Both the position numbers and the translations under genes were made by a program. Below are positions 33,638 to 46,104 of a DNA stretch of 64,000 nt, in pieces (position 1 is the first letter of the stretch; each line of letters opens with the position of its first letter). Under the pieces are notes generated by a model that made no database searches, was not told the origin of the DNA, and saw only the letters and a program-made list of their open reading frames with translations. Where the stretch lies: assembly GCA_026874595.1 (NCBI GenBank), contig CM049321.1:20990979-21054978 (forward strand). Reading direction: 5' to 3'. The DNA comes from Sipunculus nudus. Lineage: Eukaryota > Annelida > Sipuncula > Golfingiida > Sipunculidae.

Positions 33638-35152
33638 CTTGCTGGGTTTCTAATTACAAGAACCAGTTTTACTACAAAACCCAACTACGATGTACACAAT
33701 CATGCAAGCATTGGGAGCTGCGAGTGCCCACCGAGTGATACAATGTACAAGTTTATGTACAGTACAGATTTACACATACACACACACGCACACTGGGTGA
33801 GCGCTTCCACTCGAAATACATCTATTTCGCCCGCTCAGTCGATACACACAGCACTTAAATTACCATAAAAGGCAACACTGATGTCGTCACAATACCCCAT
33901 GGTGACGTCACACCATCGACCCCTGTCAAATGTAAAATGAACTGTAGAGGTCACGCCACTGGAACGCGTTTTGATAAACCTTGCACATACCGTAAAATTT
34001 ATATTAATCTGAAATGAAGTCTACCGACACTAGAATAATCTGCCCGTTAAATAATAATTAAACAGTAACAAACACACGTGACTATGAAATTAAAACCGGC
34101 AGATTAAGGTCGGCCAAGCTTCGGTGTAACCCCCCATTCCCCGAACACGCATTCACAGGTCCATTATTCCGGGATTTCTTTTTTTCTGAAGTACTCTCCA
34201 ATATATACGTCGAACCACTGTATAAACGAACAGTGGCAAGTTGAGTCGTGGTACGTGTAGGTCTTACACTCGACTTATTCCATAATGTGATAAAATATGG
34301 TTTCCCAAACTCGTCCGCGCCATTTCACTGGTTTTCGCCTACTGCAGCAAAACCGGTTTTTTTTTTGTTTTTTTTTTTACATTTCTTTTCTTTTTATCAT
34401 TAGCTGGTTATGCTGATTTCCTGAAGCACGAACACATCACTATTGATATACTATGGACATACTATCCAAATATCCCTGCGGGCGAAGAGGCGAGTGTTAA
34501 CGACATCCCTACTTCGGTACAAGGTCTTTCAGTGAGTAAAACCATGACATCGCGTATTCATCAGTTAACTATGTCAACTATTGGGGAGCTCGGCCATGGC
34601 TTATAATTATTCCGATGTTACAAAACTACTAACGGTTTTCCCAGCGTGAACCAGGTGAGGGAAGAAAAGGTTTACTGTGGTAAAGTTTAAAGGAAATACT
34701 TCATCTGGTTTACAATAGGTTAAGGTCAATTTTAATCTCTGATGGAAATGAAATTTTTATTTCTTCACGGCCCTTAGTGTTCTTTAAAATCAGTGGTAAG
34801 GAAACTAATTCTGCAGGTTAATACACAGTGTGATATACAGTATTATATCATTGATAACTATGGCCGAGGCCTTCTGTTTGAACCTGTCACACGAGCTGCA
34901 ATGTCTTGGCCCCATTTTCATAGCACGCACACCACAAGAGTTCCCAATGCTGTCACAATTCTCCACCAGATGTCACAGCTTCGACTGTAGTTACGTAGCG
35001 GCAGCGACCTCTAGTTGAGACTGAGCTATCAAACGAATTGTTCATCATTTCTCACGCGATCCTTCAAAACCGAAACCGCTTAAATAGTTTTCTTTGACGA
35101 ACTTGGCTCAGCGCAATAAACATTTGAAATAAGTACCACTTTTCCAGGATCA

Positions 35153-35164
35153 TGCGCATGCGCA
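35153..35164. promoter_or_regulatory. NRF-1-like palindrome TGCGCATGCGCA
   Basis: Matches the consensus YGCGCAYGCGCR of NRF-1, usually found in CpG-rich promoters. No gene start could be linked to it here. Confidence 0.3.
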
Positions 35165-36772
35165 CTGCTTGACTGATCATCTGCGCAGTACAGATTGGCT
35201 ACCCAAAGTTCGCGGGTATTACCCAAACTGTGACAGGCTAGTTAAGGAAATCTGCGTTAAATGTGCGTCGTTTTGAAAGTCAGAATCGAGATTATACAAG
35301 TCCGTTCTCAATCGACGCCTTTGACACGAACACTACTCAAGTGTCTGTCGTCGAAGATAGGTGTCGCTAGTTTTTAAACAAAGGTCTGATTGATATCACA
35401 TATTCAGCTTGTGGTATATGTATCAAATCACAAAAAGATTCAAAATTGGTCTACTCACAAACAGCCCGTACAGACAGAGCATATCGAGCCCGCAAATAAT
35501 TCAGCCAAACAATAAAACGATGACAGCATAAATTATACATTTCTACACAATACTTCCTGCGTGAATGAACGGTTATAGGAAGAATATTTATATATTTAAT
35601 ATTCATGATAATGTATGAATATTCATGAGAAGTACCAGCAGTTGTAAACATAATTTAAATACAATGAATGAAATTAAATACATAGCAGCAAGTCGCTACA
35701 CTTGCACGTGGCTCACTGACCCATGTTTATTTGAACAGATCCGATGATGCACACACAAGTCATCGTTCAATATCCAACTACTTTCTTAACAAAGTGCGAC
35801 CCAATTAACATGTTCAGTCCTATAAAATGGTTTTCTAAATAAAATAAAATGGTTTACATTACATGATCAAGTTGTGTATCCGTAACTTTTGATTTGCCAA
35901 CCGATCCCCAAATGATAAGTATTTTTCTTTTTTTAATTTTCTTGTAACTATATATCAATGTCATTATCCGTAAAACCTAACTGTTTGGGTCGATACTCAA
36001 AATAAGTCCTGGCTAATACCTTGGGTTCCGTTTTGTAACGTCTTTTACAAATAAACTGAACTATCAAAAGCAGTAATTTTGAGCCCACTTATGCGACCAT
36101 CATTTGCATGCAAAATACTGTGTAAGGCTTTAGCACAGCAGCAAATATCTTGAACAAACACAGACAGGCATGTTACAGGCCCAGTACCTCTGGAAATACA
36201 ATATTGTAGTAGTGATACTGTACCAATAGCTTGTTCTACATTCATCTAAGATTACGTTTTGTGTTGTATGAACTAACGTTCAAGATATACCACTTGATAT
36301 AACATTTCATTATTTACGGTAACATTTCCAATTGCACACCAGTGCCATCTAGTGTTCATGCTTGAAATTACTCCCCCTCTCCTTTTTTTTTTTTTTTAAG
36401 TCCCACGACTATATAACCCATCTTCTTTAATGAAAAGATGTTTTTGTTTAAATATAATCCCTAGTGAGGTTTAATTTCTATGAATGAGCACTAGGTGACG
36501 CTAGTACGCATTTGGGGTATCACCATAAATATTAATTATCATGATTATTCATTATCATGATTATGAAATGGCAAACTCGTACATACACGCATAAGTCATG
36601 TAATTGCAGTGGACTGCTTCAAACATGGACTTGAACATTGCCGTCCCTTTAAAATTAAGGACCAATGTACGGTTTGGTTCCGACACCTAACTTATCACAA
36701 TCATCAAAACAACCTGCTGCAAACACAGTTATACCTGCACGCTGAATGGCGCGTACCCATCGCGCAACTTTT

Positions 36773-36840
36773 GCATTCCATTCCTCTTATCCATTTCATT
36801 TTACAATGGCCGAATGAAATTGATTACATGAATGGAATGC
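36773..36840. repeat. Short hairpin
   Basis: The arms GCATTCCATTC and ATTTCATT on the left are matched exactly by the right arm, with a symmetric 9-nt internal mismatch and an ~11-nt loop. The large internal loop argues against a standard microRNA precursor. Confidence 0.6.
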
Positions 36841-38914
36841 GACCAGTCCATGTGGAGCTGAACGGTATCAGCATATACCTGTACAAAGTAGTTCCCAAAT
36901 ACGGTATGATGTTACACAAACTTTTCTGCACTTACTGGATATCCTTCTTTACAATTGTTCTTACCAGCTGATTAGTCCATTACAACAATAAATGTACAAT
37001 CAATGTACTCAAAAACTGAAATGAGTTCACAAATGTTTACTAAACGTAAACATGAAATTTAACACATAATCTTGCTCATGTATTGCAAGCACGACTGTTT
37101 CCTAAATTATTTCAGTTCAGGTTATTCTGAGTGAGCATACAATTTTCAAATCTACAAGTCTGGGTAACTTGTGCAAGATCTATTTACATCATTTTCCATA
37201 TCTTGGTATAAATGTGTGATGAAAGGCATTTTTACTTAGAGTGACACAATTACATGTTCTCATATCATACTGCACTTCAACTTGACGCTCAAAAGTTGAG
37301 TTACACTTTTTTACATAAACTGAAACATTATTACACTAGCACTGTCCCAACAGTAATGAAACAACTGGGAAATAGAACAGTAGCAGCTCTATTTACTATT
37401 TATTATACTGTAAATAAACAGCAAATGAACACAAAATGAATGGTAACTCTCAGCTCAATTCCTGCATTAATCACTTCAACAGCCAATATTATAACACCAC
37501 CAATAAATACAACTGAAACAGACATATGTTGAACAGTCAAGTGTTAATTCATCACCCAATTAAAGGTGGTCCACTGCAATGGTTGCAAGCAGTCCCAAAA
37601 ACTTATTTTTTTCTTGAAATTGGTTAAAATACAAAATTCAGAGCCTTTTAATTTTTGTAGGAAAAGAAAATTTTAAAATCAGGCTGATTTCAATGCAAAA
37701 ATATCTCACTTGCTATATGAAAATGCATCATCAATATTCTAAATGATGAATTAAATTTATTTTTGCCAAGCATGGTTCCAAGACGGGGCCTAAATGTCAA
37801 TGCCAATGTAGTTTATGCCATCATCAACAGATGGCGCAACCATACAGTATGATATACATCATGGTGTTCTATCATTAACCTCGATGCATACACCAAAGAA
37901 TACAATGAAGAAATAAATATATTACAATTCTATTCAAATTATAAACCTGGTTTACAATAAGTTATGGTACAGCAGATTGGTTATATTTTTTACGTTTTAT
38001 GACCATGTACTTGCGAGGCTCAAACTTCATGAACTATTAGAAAAGCAACCGTGCATTGGTTTGCTTTGGACTTAGCACTTTTTGCAGGTTCTTAAGCACT
38101 TAAATGGTACATTTGGTTAACCTTCTTAGTCTTATATTGTAAAAAAAAACATACTTCCTCCTATAGATTTTTTTTATCACTCACCCTTACAAGACCCTTT
38201 ATTCATCTATTCACGTACACAGACATCGGCTCAGGGGCCCTAACTTGATGGTGCTACAAACATGCCTCTGGATTTTTTTCCACAGGGACTGATTGGCTAG
38301 GATTTCACAATCAGCCTATTTATTAAAAGCTACTATACAATTGCTTGTGTTTTATGAGATGACTGGTTTTTGAATGTCTGTACATATAGAACAGACCTAC
38401 CTACCATTCTCTTTAGTGCAACGTCTATTTTTACAATTTTACACCAACTGTGATTCAGCCATATCATAAGGCAGAAATAACTCCCAAATAAATATTTCTA
38501 CTCATCAAACAGTTCCCATCTTTTTTTTTTTATATATAAAATATATTAAGAGGACCAGTTCATTTTTAATTTATAACTAGAATAAACCAGCAATTCTACT
38601 GTTGGGATGCCATGACAGCTTGAGTCGAGTGACTAATGTTTTATCAAGTAATCACCTCACATTGTACCAAAGAGACCCGGAGTACTGACCTTTGACCTGA
38701 CCTCTACAGAGGGTCAATCTTAGTATGACACAATCTTAGTATGACACCCATATCATGTGAACTTCAGCTTCAGTCAAACAATGAAACGGAACCAACAGAC
38801 ACGAACCGAGCAGAGAGAACGCGAACTGGGCAGGGACGACTCGTACGGGGGTGGATGCACATGCGTGTGTTGACAATGAATATAAATAATATCTAAGAAC
38901 GGGTTTGGGTCGCC

Positions 38915-38996
38915 TCAAGTATCATCTCCCCCTGAAAATGTGTTCTGAACCCTCATATTTTCTAGCTCTCTAATGTTTTGTTGGATGAATAACACT
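38915..38996 (-). CDS. WAC: WAC terminal coding exon
   Basis: 82 nt of coding sequence; acceptor CTTTGCAG, stop TGA at 38917-38915. AG from the previous exon plus A gives Arg. The product then reads VLFIQQNIRELENMRVQNTF SGGDDT, matching the end of WAC (LF..QQI.ELE...NQNSF) with a short lineage-specific tail. Confidence 0.93.
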
Positions 38997-39066
38997 CTGC
39001 AAAGACAGAAAGTGATGCAAGAGATGATATAATGTATATAATATACTGTAACAAAATAATATAATA

Positions 39067-39411
39067 CAGTAGAGCACCATTTATCTGAATGCCATTAATC
39101 ACTAAAAATGGTTTATCTGAAACTGAAACCAAAATTTTGATGGTTTATGCAAAATCCAAATCTATGTATTTTACATGATAAAATGATTAAATTGATGGAA
39201 AACCTAGCACAAAATGCTGTAGCAAACATTTATCTTCAATAAGCTTCATGAATTCATGTTTGTCAAAACTCTGCTAAAGTCTAGTGCTTGGTGGCAGGTT
39301 GGTTATCAGGGTGAATCATGTGGAACCACGTTAGTGAATGATCGTTTATCTGAACAAAAACTGCTCCCCCCCCCCTCAACCAGAGCTTTTCGGTTAAACC
39401 ACGCACTACTG
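39067..39411. mobile_element. Tigger/pogo-like MITE in the last WAC intron
   Basis: Left end CAGTAGAGCACCATTTATC (TGAA follows). The right end in reverse complement is CAGTAGTGCGTGGTTTAACC (GAA follows). TA dinucleotides flank both ends (39065-39066, 39412-39413). CAGTAG termini with TA duplication are typical of pogo/Tigger elements. No transposase. Confidence 0.7.
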
Positions 39412-39758
39412 TATTTATGCCAGTACTGCCAGCAGCCAGGAGAAACAGTAAATTACTTATCTATACTGAGCAAGTAAATCTTCATATACACATGCATATA
39501 AAACACTGATTTGTCTTTTCAACTCTTTTAGTACATTTTACAAAGGAACTAAAGGTAATCTGCTGTCATTAGAAGGCATCATTTACAATCCGTAAAATAC
39601 TATTTTTACAGACAGAAAAAACATTTCTACCTAAAGATATGCCAAGACCTGCCTTCCACTAAAAAATCAATAATATCTACAGGTAAACTGGCATTCAAAC
39701 CAAAATTATGCAAGCCTAGCTTGACTAAAGGCACAAGACACGTTGTTTGGTGGCTTAC

Positions 39759-39886
39759 CTTTGCTCCTGCAGTGTGGCTTGAATCTCCATGACACGAACC
39801 AATGACCTAGCCGTCTTAAGGTCAGCTGACACACTGGTACAATGAATGTGACCTATATTGGTAGCATCTTCACAGTACCGGTTTGC
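39759..39886 (-). CDS. WAC: WAC exon (coiled coil, RNF20/40-binding region)
   Basis: 128 nt; acceptor TTATTATAG, donor CAAAG/GTAAGC. Encodes ANRYCEDATNIGHIHCTSVS, ADLKTARSLVRVMEIQATLQ and EQ. It aligns with the vertebrate WAC segment that reads ...[20 protein letters not shown]... and continues VRVCEIQATLREQR. This is the strongest single piece of evidence for the gene's identity. Confidence 0.97.
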
Positions 39887-41527
39887 CTATAATAAATAAA
39901 TACACATAACCAATTAGTTAAGGTCTAAGTATTAACCCACAAATTACTGATTTGTAAATGAGTATTATATGCTGTGTAAGAATATGCTAGGGCTTGACAT
40001 TAACATTAATCTAAAGAAAGGAGACTATTGAAACTACAAGGATGAAGTGCTTTCACTTGTCTTATGTTGTTCTGCCAACAGACGATATACTGTGATTGGC
40101 TTTTTGTTTGTACGGGTTTTGCATCTGCAATATTTATGAAAGGAAAATTATTGCATAAAATAAAGCCATCATGAATAGGCCGCACCAACTACATATATGG
40201 CAATCTGGTTTACACTACAAGCTCATTAGTATCTCATATACATTATCTATGCTTGCAGTTCTGCAAGGTAAATTGTTGACATTATTAATATTGATTATTG
40301 ACCGATCTTCTATGCTTTCCCCATATCAAACAAAATGATATTATGAATAATATTAACTCTTTTACATTACTTGCCTATTACGAACAAGTATTATACTTGA
40401 TTTTTAATGCATGTGTCCTTCTGGAATTATAAAGAGTTTGGTGACCATTTTAAATAATTTTCCTGTATATGGTGCGATTGCGATAACTGAACTGAAATGT
40501 AGGTGGCTCCACCTGTTATTTGAACGAGAAACTATCCAAGATGTATACACATGCAAAATTTCAGTGGTTTCAAAGTCAAACCACTGCCGAGAAATGAGTG
40601 ATTTTAACCAAAGTCAAACTAACAGATGAACGCTGTGCAAAAAATAATTACAGGTGGCACCACCAGTTTCTTGTATGATGAAGAGCTATGTGAGATCTAA
40701 ACACATGCAAATTTTCAAGAAGATATGTCAAACAGGTCTTAAGATAGAAGCATGGATGTCTGCAGCGTGAACATGAATGAAGGTGGCGCCACCTGACATA
40801 AAATCAAGAAAGCTATCCAGGATATAAACGCATGCCACATTTCAGATGAATAAGTCAAACCAGTGCCGAAATATGAGTGAGTTTAGTCCAAGTAAAACGA
40901 ACAGAAGGATGCTGTGCAAAAATGGTTGCAGGTGGCAACACCAGTTTCTTATATGATAAAGAGTCGTGTAAGATCTAAACACATGCAAATTTTTAGGAAG
41001 ATACGTCAAACCAGTCTGGAGATATAGGCATGGATGTCTGACGTGAATGTAGGTGGTGCCACCAGTCATAAAATCAAGAAAGCTATCCAGGATGTATACG
41101 CATGCCAAATTTCAGGTGAATTAGTCAAACCACTGCAGAGATATGAGTGATTTTAACCCAAGGCAGATGAACAGATGGACGCTGTGCAAAAATTGTTGCA
41201 GGTGGCACCACCATTTTTGTGTATGTTATTAAGCTATCCAAGGGCTACATTTGTACAAATTTTTTTCCTGAGATGGACGCACTTGAGACAGAAACGGTCA
41301 GAGGTCAACACCGAATGGTTAGGCACCACTTCACATGTGACCCGATAATTGTTGTAAGGTTTGGAAAATCAGTCCAGTAGTCCCAGAGGAGTTCTCCGGA
41401 AACGAATACAGCGGCAGCACAAAACTTTGGCGGATACAATTAGTTTTAAGTTTTTATAGATTTAAATTATGACGTTGTGAAAGCAAGGACAACCGAAAAT
41501 GTCATACAGTATGTGTATTAATCTTAC
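39887..41527 (-). other. WAC intron with 268-bp tandem repeats
   Basis: The distal part (about 40490-41230) is a tandem repeat described separately. The rest is AT-rich with no coding signal. Confidence 0.7.
40490..41230. repeat. Tandem repeat of about 268 bp, roughly three units
   Basis: GCTGTGCAAAAA and then CAGGTGGCACCACCA recur at about 40664, 40931 and 41200. Between them AGGTGGCGCCACC-type words recur at 40502, 40781 and 41051. Each unit thus carries two near-palindromic GGTGGYRCCACC motifs. It ends near 41450 in a GCGGATACAATTAG tail resembling that of the 42.0-45.2 kb element. Confidence 0.8.
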
Positions 41528-41708
41528 TTGTCGCTCTGCGTCGTCAGCTGGCCATCCACTGACGTGACTCGTCAAAGCCTCTTTGTAGTAATTTCCTAGA
41601 GAAGGCGTTAGCTGTACGGATTGAGACTTGAGGCCGACAGCAGCCAAAGAACTTGTTCCCACTGACGTTCCCTGTGAGCTCCCTTGGCTGGGTGTGGGAC
41701 TACCTTTC
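41528..41708 (-). CDS. WAC: WAC exon (start of conserved C-terminal domain)
   Basis: 181 nt; acceptor TTTGTAG, donor CGACAA/GTAAGA. Encodes KGSPTPSQGSSQGTSVGTSS and then LTPSLGNYYKEALTSHVSGW and PADDAERQ. The LTP...HV.GWPAD.AE.Q signature is characteristic of WAC in animals. The exon ends in phase 0. Confidence 0.95.
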
Positions 41709-42004
41709 CTACAAACAAACATATCATGTGTCATATATTCAGAGATTTTTCTAAAATAACAGGTTTATATAAATGGTAAAAATGCAATGAAAGCAGGGGC
41801 ATCGATACGGAGGGGGGGGGGGGGCCTAGGCAGAGCGTAATAATTATATATTAATAATTTTCGAAGAATAATATCTATATATTTGAATAGAAATATATTA
41901 ATAATAAGAATTATGGACTTTTGTTAATTTCTGTGTTTCTATGAAATATTATATATCTAAACCTGGTTAATAACTAGACATTTCTTGGCACCGCAGGTGC
42001 CAGA

Positions 42005-45000
42005 GTATCCCCAGACATAGTAGGCCCCCACCCCCTTTATAAATAGACCCCCATTTTTAGCAGCATATACTGACACTTGGCATATTTATTGTTTCTTCCA
42101 TCTAACAATCCACAATCTTGTTGAAGATGTTGGTCCTGTGACCTTGATCTTTTTAAAGATGTGTCCTGTGACCTTGACCTTTGACCTCATGACCCCAAAA
42201 TCAATTCTGGTCTTGCTTTTCCAATGGGACATATGGAAGTTAGGTTTGAAATCTAAACATCAATAAAGCAGGAATTATCACCCAGAAACTAATTTTTGGA
42301 CAGATGGCTCCTGTGACCTTCACCTTTGGCCTTGTGACCTCAAAATTGATAGTGTTCTTCCTCTCTTGGCAGGAGAACTATATGTGCAAGATGAAAGATC
42401 TGAGATGAAATGTTTGGCTGAAAATGCATCCACATCTTTTTAAAGATGTGTCCTGTGACCTTGACCTTTGACCTCATGACCCCAAAATCAATTTGGGTCT
42501 TGCTTTTCCAATGGGACATATACAAGTCAAGTTTGAAATCCATACATCAATAAAAGCAGGAATTATCATCCAGAAACTAATTTTTGGACAGATGGCTCCT
42601 GTGACCTTCACCTTTGACCTTGTGACCTCAAAATTGATAGTGTTCTTCCTCTCTTGGCAGGAGAACTATATGTGCAAGATGAAAGATCTGAGATGAAATG
42701 TTTGGCTGAAAATGCATCCACATCTTTTTAAAGATGTGTCCTGTGACCTTGACCTTTGACCTCATGACCCCAAAATCAATTTGGGTCTTGCTTTTCCAAT
42801 GGGACATATACAAGTAAAGTTTGAAATCTATACTTCAATAAAAGCAGGAGTTATCATCCAGAAACTAATTTTTGGACATATGGCTCCTGTGACCTTCACC
42901 TTTGACCTTGTGACCTCAAAATTGATAGTGTTCTTCCTCTCTTGGCAGGAGAACTATATGTGCAAGATGAAAGATCTGAGATGAAATGTTTGGCTGAAAA
43001 TGCATCCACATCTTTTTAAAGATGTGTCCTGTGACCTTGACCTTTGACCTCATGACCCCAAAATCAACTCAGGTCTTGCTTTCCCAATGGGACATATACA
43101 AGTCAAGTTTGAAATCCATACATCAATAAAAGCAGGAATTATCATCCAGAAACTAAATTTTGGACTGATGGCTCCTGTGACCTTCACCTTTGACCTTGTG
43201 ACCTCAAAATTGATAGGGGTCTTCCACTCTTGGCAGGTGAACTATATGTGCAAGATGAAAGATCTGAGATGAATTGTTTGGCTGAAAATGCATCCACAAT
43301 CTTTTAAAAGAGGTTTCCTGTGACCTTGACCTTTGACCTCATGACCCCAAAATCAATTCAGGTCTTGCTTTTCCAATGGGTCAAATACAAGTCGAGTTTG
43401 AAATCCATACATCAATAAAAGAAGGAATTATCATCCAGAAACTAATTTTTGGACAGATGGCTCCTGTGACCTTCACCTTTGACCTTGTGACCTGAAAATT
43501 GATAGGGTTCTTCCTCTCTTGGCAGGTGAACTATACGTGCAAGATGAAAGATCTGAGATGAAATGTTTGGCTGAAAATGCATCCACATCTTTTTAAAGGT
43601 GTGTCCTGTGACCTTGACCTTTGACCTCATAACCTCAAAATCAATTTGGGTCTTGCTTTCCCAATGGGACATATATAAGTCAAGTTTGAAATCCATACAT
43701 CAATAAAAGCAGGAATTATCATCCAGAAACTAATTTTTGGACGGATGGCTCCTGTGACCTTCACCTTTGTCCTTGTGACCTCAAAATTGATAGGGGTCTT
43801 CCACTCTCGGCAGGTGAACTATATGTGCAAGATGAAAGATCTGAGATGAATCGTTTGGCTGAAAATGCATCCACAATCTTTTTAAAGAGGTTTCCTGTGA
43901 CCTTGACCTTTGACCTCATGACCCCAAAATCAATTTGGGTTATGTTTTTCCAATGGGACATATATAAGTCAAGTTTGAAATCAATACATCAATAAAAGCA
44001 GGAATTATCATCCAGAAACTAATTTTTGGACAGATGGCTCCTGTGACCTTCACCTTTGACCTTGTGACCTCAAAACTGATAGGGGTCTTCCTCTATTGGC
44101 AGATGACTTACATGTGCAAGATGAAAGGTCTGAGATGAAATGTTTGGCTTAAAATGCATCCACAGTATCTTTTAAAATGCCCGTCCTGTGACCTTGACCT
44201 TTGACCTCATGACCCCAAAATCAATTGGAGTCTTGCTTTTTCAATGGGACATATATAAGTCAAGTTTAAAATCAATACATCAATAAAAGCAGGAATTATC
44301 ATCCAGAAACTAATTTTTGGACAGATAGCTCCTGTGGCCTTGACCTTTGACCTTGTGACCCCAAAATTTATATGGATCATCCACTATTGGCAAGTGAGCT
44401 ATATATTAAAGATGGAAGACCTAGGATGAAAGTTTGGCTTAAAATGCATCCACAGTATCTTTTAAAATGTCAGTCCAGTGACCTTGACCTTTGACCTCAT
44501 GACCCTAGAACCTATAGGGTTCTTACTTTAGTGGTGGGCCATACATAAGTCATGTTTGAAATCCATATGGCTATCAACACTGGAGATATCATAAGAGGTG
44601 TGTGATTTTCACCATATATGGCAATATTCAAGGTTAAGGCCACTATCATAGGAAAGGTCATGACCCCAATTTAAATAAACATCATCCCATAACCCATACC
44701 TATGTATATGCATAATATAAAAGAAATCTGTCCATAAGTTTTTGACTTACAATGCTCACAGTACTGTAAGGTAGCAATTTTGGGGGTATTAAACGGCACG
44801 GAACAAGTAAAGAATAATAGGTGGCGCCACCAGTTTCTGGAACATGACAACCCTATCCATGATCTTCCATCAACTTGATTTTGGGATAAATCCATGCAAG
44901 ATTTCTTGAGATATTAAAGAATTTGTGTGATTTTCCCCAAAATTGGACCTATTCAAGGTCAAGGACACTCTCTTAGTAAAGGTCATGACCTCATTTTAAA

Positions 45001-45095
45001 TAGGCGTCGTCCTCTCACCCATATCTATACATATACCAAATTTGGTAAAGTTCTGTGAAATATTTTTTGGGTTATCACGCCAACAAGATTTATAT

Positions 45096-45129
<34 letters not shown>

Positions 45130-45174
45130 GACCGGTATGAAAACATAGTATCCCCCGACTTTGTCTGGGGATAC
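42005..45174. mobile_element. Satellite-bearing element, HINE/pearl-like
   Basis: The left end GTATCCCCAGACA (42005-42017) is an exact inverted copy of the right end TGTCTGGGGATAC (45162-45174). The right end also forms its own hairpin (45148-45174, GTATCCCC...GGGGATAC). Inside are nine ~288-bp tandem units, a degraded tail with GGTGGCGCCACC (about 44820), and a (GGC)n tract at about 45096-45129. Short terminal inverted repeats, a 3' stem-loop and internal tandem units are features of non-autonomous Helentron derivatives. The class is an inference. No coding capacity is seen. Confidence 0.55.
42100..44660. repeat. ~288-bp satellite, about nine units
   Basis: The marker CCTGTGACCTTGACC occurs at 42165, 42452, 42740, 43028, 43317, 43605, 43894 and 44185, with a variant at 44475. 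The period is 287-291. The first four units are nearly identical; those to the right are more diverged. Frames of 60-90 codons on both strands repeat with the unit and are not genes. Each unit holds two clusters of AGGTCA-type half-sites. Confidence 0.95.
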
Positions 45175-45329
45175 AATTAACATATTATTTCAAACTATAT
45201 ACTCTATATATGTCCACTAATGTTTTTTTTAATGTGAAGCACCTAGTAGGCCCACCTTAAACTGGGGCCTTGATTGCCAGGCTAATCCCTTTACTACAGG
45301 TGCTGGTCTGGAGTGATTTGGTACTACAT

Positions 45330-45657
45330 TGATAACAGGGTACGACTTTTGGCCTGTGAAGGTAAAGTCTGTTGGGCTTTTACACATGAGCCTAATGACG
45401 CATAAGGCCAGAGCTTATCCCAGTTTCAGTAGCCTGAAGCAACTAAGGAGTTTAACTCCCCCTGGAAGGGATGCTAGTCCATCGCAACTTATCCTTCCAG
45501 CATTTACTGGTACCCGTCTCTACTGCTGGGTGGATAGAGGCACACTTGCGGTTGGGACCTTGCCTTAAGGTCTTCACACTGTAGGGGTTTACCCTGGAAT
45601 TGAACTCATGACCTCTCGATAATGAGACCAGCACTTTAACCATTACACCACTGCCCC
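45330..45657 (-). mobile_element. tRNA-headed SINE with conserved central domain
   Basis: The head at 45657-45584 folds like a tRNA on the minus strand: GGGGCAG start, A box TGGTGTAATGGTTA, B box GAGTTCAATTCC, ACCCC end, 74 nt. The body contains GATGGACTAGCATCCC and then CCAGGGGGAGTT, followed by CTGAAACTGGGATAAGC and GGCTCATG. It ends near CAGACTTTACCTT. The GATGGACTAGCATCC domain resembles deeply conserved SINE core domains (Nin-DC type, from memory). It lies in a WAC intron. Confidence 0.75.
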
Positions 45658-45935
45658 AGCTTAAGTTTGGGATGTGCATTACTGGAATTGTTTTCATACC
45701 ATTTCTTTTAGAATGCAACCACTATCATATTTGAGCCCCTGGCAATGACATACACTCATAAACTTCAAATGGCCTAATAATGTTCAAAATCATATTTACA
45801 ATTATATATACCATGTTAAGCCCATATATTTTGACTCCTTGTGTTAAAATACCAAATACAAAGCCTGCCATTCCACCTAACACTTCCTGATGCTGTCTTG
45901 TGTTACAAACTCTCAATACACAGACACAAACTAAC

Positions 45936-46104
45936 CTTGAAGACCTAAAGCTTTGTTCTGACCGAGGGCTCTCCTTTCCCTTGTCGTCGTCCGACTGCTG
46001 TGGCCGACTGGAGTTGGGAAGTATGGCCGCCACCTGGGGAGACTGGGGAACCGCATGCAGGGGCGACGTGGTCTCAGATACAGACTTCGGGGACTGAAGG
46101 TTGG
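45936..46104 (-). CDS. WAC: WAC exon (Ser/Pro-rich)
   Basis: 169 nt; acceptor TTTCAG, donor TCAAG/GTTAGT. Encodes NLQSPKSVSETTSPLHAVPQ, then PNSSRPQQSDDDKGKESPRS and SFRSS. The acidic/basic SDDDKGKESPRS segment offers many Ser-Pro kinase sites. Two bases left over (AG) pair with G of the next exon to give Arg. Confidence 0.85.

Larger units (their letters stand above)
33638..38914. other. Downstream of WAC: 3' UTR and/or intergenic
   Basis: No convincing frame on either strand. Notable items are a palindromic TGCGCATGCGCA (35153-35164), an NRF-1-like site, and a 68-nt hairpin (36773-36840). Also seen are AGATGGCGC-type words near 37828 and a 62-codon frame with a good ATG context (34860-35018) that has no recognisable family. 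Part of this segment nearest 38914 is expected to be WAC 3' UTR. Confidence 0.4.

Noticed and set aside
34860-35018. Short frame starting MAEAFCLNLSHELQ in good ATG context
   Set aside because: Only about 50 residues from that ATG, with no known family. Kept as a note only.
36609-36971. 120-codon plus frame antisense to the WAC 3' region
   Set aside because: Spans a hairpin and has no domain; likely chance.
42340-43961. Several 60-90 codon frames on both strands
   Set aside because: They recur with the 288-bp satellite unit.
45584-45657. Stand-alone tRNA gene
   Set aside because: The tRNA-like fold continues directly into a SINE body on the same strand, so it is the SINE head.
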